A DNA stretch of 64,000 nt from assembly GCF_002300165.1 (NCBI RefSeq), contig NZ_MLCE01000003.1, forward strand, positions 186,001-250,000. The letters are read 5' to 3'. Every line of letters begins with the position of its first letter. Positions within the stretch are counted from its first letter, which is position 1. The DNA comes from Streptomyces sp. Tue6028 (GTDB taxonomy: Bacteria; Actinomycetota; Actinomycetes; Streptomycetales; Streptomycetaceae). Positions 59,539 to 64,000 of this stretch are shown piece after piece. A model generated the notes under the pieces. The model saw only the letters and a list, made by a program, of their open reading frames with translations, did no database searches and was not told the DNA's origin. The position numbers and the translations under genes are program-made.

Positions 59539-60588
59539 GTGGCAGAGACCGCCCGCCGAGCAGACCGCCTCTCCGGAAGCCGCTACGGAAACCGTCCGAC
59601 CATGAAGGACGTAGCGGCGCGTGCCGGAGTCGGCCTCAAGACGGTCTCGCGCGTAGTCAACGGCGAGCCGGGGGTCACCCCGGACACCGAGCGCCGCGTC
59701 CAGGAGGCCATCGAGGCGCTGGGCTTCCGCCGCAACGACAGCGCGCGCGTGCTGCGCAAGGGGCGCACCGCGAGCATCGGCCTCGTCCTGGAGGATCTCG
59801 CCGACCCCTTCTACGGTCCGCTCAGCCGCGCTGTGGAGGAGGTGGCCCGCGCCCACGGCGCGCTGCTGATCAACGGCTCCAGCGCCGAGGACCCGGACCG
59901 CGAGCAGGAGCTGGTCCTCGCCCTGTGCGCGCGCCGGGTGGACGGCCTGGTGGTGATCCCGGCCGGTGACGACCACCGTTATCTGGAGCCGGAGATCAAG
60001 GCGGGTGTCGCGATCGTCTTCGTGGACCGTCCGGCCGGGAAGATCGACGCGGACGTCGTCCTGTCGGACAGCTTCGGCGGCGCCCGCGACGGTGTGGCAC
60101 ACCTCATCGCGCACGGCCACCGCCGGATCGGCTTCATCGGCGACATGCCGCGCATCCACACGGCCGCCGAGCGACTGCGCGGCTACCGGGCGGCGATGGA
60201 GGACGCGGGCATACCGGTCGAGGACGCGTGGATGTCCCTCGGGGTCACCGATCCGCAGCGGGTGCGCGAGGCGGCGGAGGAGATGCTGTCGGGTCCCTCC
60301 CCCGTCACGGCGATCTTCGCCGGCAACAACCGTGTCACCGTCACCGTGGTCCGTGTCATCTCCGAGATCGGCCGCCCCGTGGCCCTGGTGGGCTTCGACG
60401 ACATCGAACTCGCCGATCTCCTGAACCCCGGCGTCACCGTGGTCGCCCAGGACGCCGCCGCCCTCGGCCGCACCGCCGCCGAACGCCTCTTCCGCCAGCT
60501 CGACGGCACCCTCGTCACGCCGGAACGCATCGAACTCCCCACCCGCCTGATCACCCGCGGCTCGGGGGAGCTGCCGCCGTCGAGCTGA
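59539..60588 (+). CDS. LacI family transcriptional regulator
   Basis: About 349 residues from the GTG at 59539: LacI helix-turn-helix TMKDVAARAGVGLKTVSRVV with hinge NDSARVLRKGRTASIG, then the periplasmic-binding-like sensor domain. An ATG at 59464 would add 25 residues but lies 8 bp from the operator, so the GTG is preferred. Likely repressor of the alpha-galactoside island (ABC transporter, GH27 enzyme, ROK kinase); the effector is probably a galactoside. Confidence 0.9.
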   Translation: MAETARRADRLSGSRYGNRPTMKDVAARAGVGLKTVSRVVNGEPGVTPDTERRVQEAIEALGFRRNDSARVLRKGRTASIGLVLEDLADPFYGPLSRAVEEVARAHGALLINGSSAEDPDREQELVLALCARRVDGLVVIPAGDDHRYLEPEIKAGVAIVFVDRPAGKIDADVVLSDSFGGARDGVAHLIAHGHRRIGFIGDMPRIHTAAERLRGYRAAMEDAGIPVEDAWMSLGVTDPQRVREAAEEMLSGPSPVTAIFAGNNRVTVTVVRVISEIGRPVALVGFDDIELADLLNPGVTVVAQDAAALGRTAAERLFRQLDGTLVTPERIELPTRLITRGSGELPPSS

Positions 60589-60699
60589 ACACGCCGGGCT
60601 GTCCGGGCCCTCTATGAGGACGGCTCCGCGTTCCTTACGATGACCGCGCACGCGTCATCCCCGGTCAGCCATCCGACGGCGAAAGGCCTGACGGAACAG

Positions 60700-60805
60700 T
60701 GGACGATCGTACGCTCGAAGCACTCGGCCTCTCCGAAGCCCCTCGCGAGCATCCCCTCAGCTACCCAGGCGTCTGGCCGTCCGGTGCAGCCGCTCCTACC
60801 TGCTG
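60700..60805 (+). pseudogene. 5' stub of a conserved Streptomyces gene
   Basis: Opens VDDRTLEALGLSEAPREHPL then SYPGVWP, which I recall as the start of a conserved actinobacterial protein of unknown function, and stops about 35 residues on. The rest is missing, and the IS605-type element begins about 30 bp further. The remaining gap sequence (60589-60699) shows nothing clear. Confidence 0.45.
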
Positions 60806-60836
60806 AAGAAGAAACTGCTGCTGCTCGTGGGGTTCG

Positions 60837-60902
60837 TGTTGACTGCTCCCCTCCCTGAAGGGTGGAGGTTCCAGCCTTCGGGGTTGAGTGGGGATGTACG
60901 GC
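60837..60902 (-). ncRNA. TnpB element right end and probable omega-RNA 3' part
   Basis: Downstream of the tnpB stop (minus strand) the sequence forms the hairpin CTCCACCCTTCAGGGAGGGG and ends in GTCAAC at 60837-60842. This is the right-end layout of IS605-type elements in actinobacteria. In studied TnpB systems the guide omega-RNA ends here, and the guide would be the flanking DNA below 60837. Exact ends are uncertain. Confidence 0.5.
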
Positions 60903-62126
60903 TCAGGCTGCCGCTTGGGCTGGCAGCCCTGGCGGTCTTACGCCCTCGACACCGTCCGGGTTCAGACCAGCCCGGATGAGCATCACGCGGGCGGAGTTCT
61001 TGTCCCGCGGGGACACGGCTCCGCACGCGATGCAGGCATACGTTCGTTCTGACAGAGGCAGTGCGTGCTTGGTTCTCGCTCCGCACTGCGCACAGTCCAT
61101 GGTGGTGTGCGCCGGGTGAACCAGGCGGATGTCCCGCCCGTGCTTGCGACCCATCTCGATCAGCGCCTTCTTGGTGGCGCCGATGGCGGCATCGGCCGCC
61201 TTGCGGGCCATGGTGGTCTTCGCCAGGAACTTCGGCCTGAAGTCCTCCACCGCCACCACGTCATGATCGCGCACCACGGACTTCGCCCACTTGCGGGCAG
61301 CGTCCTCACGCTGCCGGGCCACCTTCTTGTGCAGCTTCGCGGCCTGCGTCTGTGCGGTGCGGTATCCCTTCGACGCGGGCTGTGTCTTCGGGCGCCGACG
61401 GCGGGCCATCATGCGCTGGTAGCGGGCCAGCCTCTGCGCGGCCCTGCGACCGTGTTCGGCGTGCGGCAGGTCGTGGGCATCCGATGTCGTGGTGGCAATC
61501 TCCTTCACACCCCAGTCCACCCCAAGCACCCGACCGGTCGCGGGCAGCGGCTCCACGGGGGCAGGTGCGACGAAGGACGCGTACCAGTGGCCCAGCGTGT
61601 CCTGATACACGCGCACGCTGGACGGGACGGCCGGAAGCTCCCGCGACCACACCACCCTCACCACAATATTGTTGGCCAGGTGCAGGCGGCCGTCCTTCAG
61701 GCTAAAACCGCGCCGGGTGTAGTTCAGACTCGGCCGACCATCCCGCTTCCTCTTCCAGTGCGGCATCCCGGCACGCCGATGCGGCGGCAGCCCGTCCTTG
61801 ATGTCCTTCAGAGCTTTCCCACGGGATCTGGCGAAGTCGCGGATCACCTGCTGCTGCGGAACACTCGCGCCCTCGGCAAGCCACGGCGTCACCCTCCGCG
61901 CCTGCGTCAGCATCCTGTCCATCTGCGCCGCACCGCACGTCAGCTTCTGACCCGTCGCCTGGCTCTGCCGGTGCACCGCCTTGGACTTGGCCACACACTC
62001 GTTCCAAACCCACCGGCACCGCGCCCACTCCGCTTCCAGCGCACGACGGGCCGTCGCCGACAGACGCACACGGAACGTGTACCGGGCATGACCCACACCC
62101 CCCGATACCTGCGCTCCTGTCGACAT
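60903..62126 (-). CDS. tnpB: TnpB, RNA-guided endonuclease of an IS605-type element
   Basis: 407 residues, full length. RuvC-like catalytic residues Asp204 (VLGVDWGVK), Glu294 (VVAVEDF) and Asp375 (SPRDKNSA) are all present, with the zinc-finger cysteines 345, 348, 365 and 368 (CAQCG, CIACG). N-terminal WED/REC-like helices (about 15-150) include RCRWVWNECVAKSKAV. Start ATG 62126 gives MSTGAQVSGGVGHARYTFRV. No tnpA transposase is nearby, so the element is TnpB-only and would need TnpA in trans to move. It looks active as a nuclease. Confidence 0.93.
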   Translation of the reverse strand: MSTGAQVSGGVGHARYTFRVRLSATARRALEAEWARCRWVWNECVAKSKAVHRQSQATGQKLTCGAAQMDRMLTQARRVTPWLAEGASVPQQQVIRDFARSRGKALKDIKDGLPPHRRAGMPHWKRKRDGRPSLNYTRRGFSLKDGRLHLANNIVVRVVWSRELPAVPSSVRVYQDTLGHWYASFVAPAPVEPLPATGRVLGVDWGVKEIATTTSDAHDLPHAEHGRRAAQRLARYQRMMARRRRPKTQPASKGYRTAQTQAAKLHKKVARQREDAARKWAKSVVRDHDVVAVEDFRPKFLAKTTMARKAADAAIGATKKALIEMGRKHGRDIRLVHPAHTTMDCAQCGARTKHALPLSERTYACIACGAVSPRDKNSARVMLIRAGLNPDGVEGVRPPGLPAQAAA

Positions 62127-62447
62127 GCACCCGAACCTACCCAGGAGCACTGACAGTTGAGAGTTGTTGATCATCACGGGCTTCCGCGCCTCGTCGTGGA
62201 GTGGACGCCAGATCGCCCGGGCGGCCATCCTGTAATCCGTGCCCTGCTCCGCAGGAGTCCGATTCCTCCCCGGCCTGCAGGCCGGCGCCTCCTCGGAGGA
62301 AGCCGGTGAACGTGCGGCTGCGGAGCCGGCTCAATCAGCGGGCCAGGCGGGTCGGTCCGCGGCGGACGTGAGGCACCGCGGGAGTGCGGCGCCTGGTGCG
62401 CCGCCGCCCGTGCTCCGCGGGGCGACGGCGTACCGGGACCATGTCGC

Positions 62448-63752
62448 TCAGGCGCCCGAGATCGTCAGATCCGCCCGCCTCGGCGACGCGAAGCCCTCCA
62501 GGTCGGCTCGGGTCAGACCGGTCAGACGGGCGACCTCGGCGATGTCGAGGGCGCCGCAGTCCAGGCCGCGGAGCAGATAGCCGCTGAGGGCCTTGGCGGT
62601 GGCGGGCTCGTCCATGACGTCGCCGGCGGCGTGGTTGGCGTAGCGGGCGAGGCGGGCCGCGGCCTGCTCGAAACCCTCGCGGTAGAAGGCGAAGACGGCG
62701 GCGTAGCGGGTCGGGATGTGGCCGGGGTGCATGTCCCAGCCCTGGTAGTAGGCGCGGGCCAGGGCCCGGCGGGTGAGGCCGTAGTGCAGGCGCCAGGCGT
62801 CGTGGACCTTCTCGGTGGGGCCGACCGGGAGGACGTTCGTCGAGCCGTCCGAGACGCGTACGCCGGTGCCGGCCGCCGCGACCTGCATGATCGCCTTGGC
62901 GTGGTCGGCGGCGGGGTGGTCGCTGGCCTGATAGGCGGCGGAGACGCCGAGGCAGGCGCTGTAGTCGAAGGTGCCGTAGTGCAGTCCGGTGGCCCGGCCC
63001 TCGGCGGCCTGGATCATGCGGGCGACGGTGGCGGTGCCGTCGGTGGCGAGGATGGACTGGCTGGTCTCGATCTGGATCTCGAAGCCGATCCGGCCGGGCT
63101 CCAGCCCGTGCGCCTTCTCGAACGCCTCCAGGAGGCGGACCATCGCGGTGACCTGCTCCGCGTACGTCACCTTGGGCAGGGTGAGGACGAGTCCGCCGGG
63201 CAGGCCGCCGGCCTCCATCAGACCGGTCAGGAAGACGTCGAGGGTGCGGATGCCGCGGTCGCGCACCGGGGCTTCCATGCACTTCATACGGATGCCCATG
63301 TAGGGGGCCGCCGTGCCGTCCCGGTAGGCTTCCGCGACCAGACGGGCCGCACGGGCCGCCGCCTCGTCCTCCTCGGCGTCCGGGCGCGGGCCGTAGCCGT
63401 CCTCGAAGTCGATGCGGAGGTCCTCGACGGGTTCCCGCTCCAGCTTGGCCCGTACACGGTCGTGGACGGGTTCCGCGAGTTCGTCGGCGAGACCGAGGAC
63501 GGCGGCGAACGAGGCGGCGTCGGGGGCGTGCTCGTCCAGGGCGGCGAGGGCCCGGTCGCCCCACGTGCGGACGGTGTCGGCGGCGAACACGTCACCGGGG
63601 ACGTAGACGGTGTGGACGGGTTGCCGGGTGCCTGGGTCTCCGGGGTAGCGGCGCTCCAGCTCGGCGTCGACCGGGGCGAGAGAGGCGCTGATCTCCTCGC
63701 TGACGGCGCCCGCCAGGCTCGTCGCCACCTTCTCCTGCTGACCCTGACCCAT
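62448..63752 (-). CDS. DUF6986 family (aldolase/CitE-like) protein
   Basis: 434 residues, TIM-barrel protein resembling HpcH/HpaI or CitE-type aldolases: DLRIDFEDGYG with the metal-binding Glu/Asp, LVLTLPKVTYAEQV, FEIQIETSQSILA and GLHYGTFDYSACLGV. Start ATG 63752 follows GGAGG at ideal spacing. In Streptomyces this family tends to lie with malate synthase and allantoin/purine-breakdown genes (from memory), so glyoxylate-linked metabolism is plausible. Confidence 0.8.
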   Translation of the reverse strand: MGQGQQEKVATSLAGAVSEEISASLAPVDAELERRYPGDPGTRQPVHTVYVPGDVFAADTVRTWGDRALAALDEHAPDAASFAAVLGLADELAEPVHDRVRAKLEREPVEDLRIDFEDGYGPRPDAEEDEAAARAARLVAEAYRDGTAAPYMGIRMKCMEAPVRDRGIRTLDVFLTGLMEAGGLPGGLVLTLPKVTYAEQVTAMVRLLEAFEKAHGLEPGRIGFEIQIETSQSILATDGTATVARMIQAAEGRATGLHYGTFDYSACLGVSAAYQASDHPAADHAKAIMQVAAAGTGVRVSDGSTNVLPVGPTEKVHDAWRLHYGLTRRALARAYYQGWDMHPGHIPTRYAAVFAFYREGFEQAAARLARYANHAAGDVMDEPATAKALSGYLLRGLDCGALDIAEVARLTGLTRADLEGFASPRRADLTISGA

Positions 63753-63768
63753 CCCACACCCTCCAGTT

Positions 63769-63797
63769 TTCCGCACTACGGAATCAACAATCCGTAG
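63769..63797. promoter_or_regulatory. Overlapping inverted repeats upstream of the DUF6986 gene
   Basis: TTCCG-CACTA-CGGAA (63769-63783) overlaps CTACGGA-N8-TCCGTAG (63776-63797). The ordered TTCCG/CGGAA arms suggest an operator, perhaps for an IclR-type regulator of allantoin/glyoxylate genes, 17 bp upstream of the start. Confidence 0.5.
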
Positions 63798-63947
63798 AGC
63801 GAAGTTATCCGGGGACCTTCCCGCCGGTCAACACCCTCTTGGATCGCGGGACGCTCCGGCACCGCGCCGAGTTCACCCCTGTCTCGCTTCCTGCTTCCAC
63901 ACTGTGGTGCGCACCCCTCATCCTGACTCGCGACCGAAGGAGACGGC

Positions 63948-64000
63948 GTGTCGAACTCCAGCAGAGTGACCCGGCGTACGGGGCTCAGGACCGCGGCGGC
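63948..64000 (+). CDS. Start of an exported protein (partial)
   Basis: GTG with AAGGAG upstream begins VSNSSRVTRRTGLRTAA, a twin-arginine-like signal peptide start. Only 17 codons are inside the window, so the product cannot be named. Confidence 0.55.
   Translation, partial: MSNSSRVTRRTGLRTAA

Larger units (their letters stand above)
60837..62290 (-). mobile_element. IS605/IS1341-type TnpB-only insertion element
   Basis: Contains tnpB. Right end at about 60837; left end uncertain, around 62285, where a perfect 16-bp palindrome CCGGCCTGCAGGCCGG (62270-62285) and a CCTCC-TC-GGAGG hairpin (62289-62300) lie. The 62127-62447 gap otherwise has no gene. No terminal inverted repeats or target duplication are expected for this family. 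Confidence 0.6.

Noticed and set aside
1..64000. tRNA or rRNA genes
   Set aside because: No clover-leaf segments with T-loop GGTTCGA-type sequence or rRNA-like stretches were found on reading; a tRNAscan run would settle it.

Overview
The window is high-GC actinobacterial chromosome, almost certainly Streptomyces. The evidence is the extreme third-position GC, the many TetR, LacI, ROK, DeoR, MarR and AraC regulators, a DUF6332 gene, a mycothiol-dependent-type maleylpyruvate isomerase family protein, a long-form GAPDH and a rare TTA (bldA-type) codon. It looks like accessory or arm DNA rather than core: catabolic islands, a biosynthetic cluster, decayed genes and an insertion element lie between ordinary metabolic genes.

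Layout. 1-4.1 kb: 3' part of an antibiotic-resistance-type ABC transporter operon (SHOCT protein, ATPase, FtsX-like permease), then a TetR/DUF4865/phosphotriesterase-like operon. 4.2-9.3 kb: ROK regulator, AlkB-like dioxygenase, RlmG-like rRNA methyltransferase, AraC regulator, and a phytanoyl-CoA dioxygenase coupled to a small protein. 9.3-12 kb: class II aldolase, SIS-domain protein and a divergent DeoR regulator, a phosphosugar or amino-sugar module. 12.0-13.2 kb: a broken DHA2-type MFS exporter.

13.3-34.6 kb, all on the minus strand, is the main feature, a compact lipid-polyketide assembly line. A fatty acyl-AMP ligase (FAAL) is followed by a 4807-residue modular PKS: ACP, KS-AT-DH-KR-ACP, KS-AT-DH-KR-ACP, condensation domain, FkbH-like HAD/glyceryl-transferase domain. 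Then come an ACP-thioester reductase with a C-terminal lipid-handling-like domain and two alpha/beta hydrolases. The logic suggests that FAAL loads a fatty acid, two elongations add unsaturated or methyl-branched units, and the C domain joins the chain to a glyceryl (or similar) unit that FkbH puts on the trans ACP. Reductive release would then give an acyl-glyceraldehyde or acyl-glycerol type lipid. I do not recognise this combination as a described pathway. The FAAL gene carries a TTA at codon 8, and a 20-bp tandem-repeat array precedes the PKS. A GAPDH gene (its product 1,3-bisphosphoglycerate is the usual FkbH donor) lies upstream, beyond a very long hairpin.

35-52 kb: GAPDH, a CelD-type GNAT, a MFS carrier with a probable leaderless promoter, a maleylpyruvate isomerase family protein and a MarR/MFS pair with twin operators. 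A NarL-type two-component system follows; its promoter palindrome resembles one ahead of the ABC operon at the left end. Then come a TetR regulator with an operator cluster facing a deazaflavin-dependent nitroreductase, a geranylgeranyl-reductase-like flavoprotein, an M20 dipeptidase, a P-loop kinase-Nudix fusion and two small proteins. 52.4-60.6 kb: a VOC-family remnant, then an alpha-galactoside utilisation island (sugar ABC transporter, secreted GH27 alpha-galactosidase with NPCBM domain, ROK kinase, LacI repressor with a perfect operator). 60.6-62.3 kb: an IS605-type TnpB-only element beside a gene stub. 62.4-64 kb: a DUF6986 aldolase-like gene and the start of a further exported protein.
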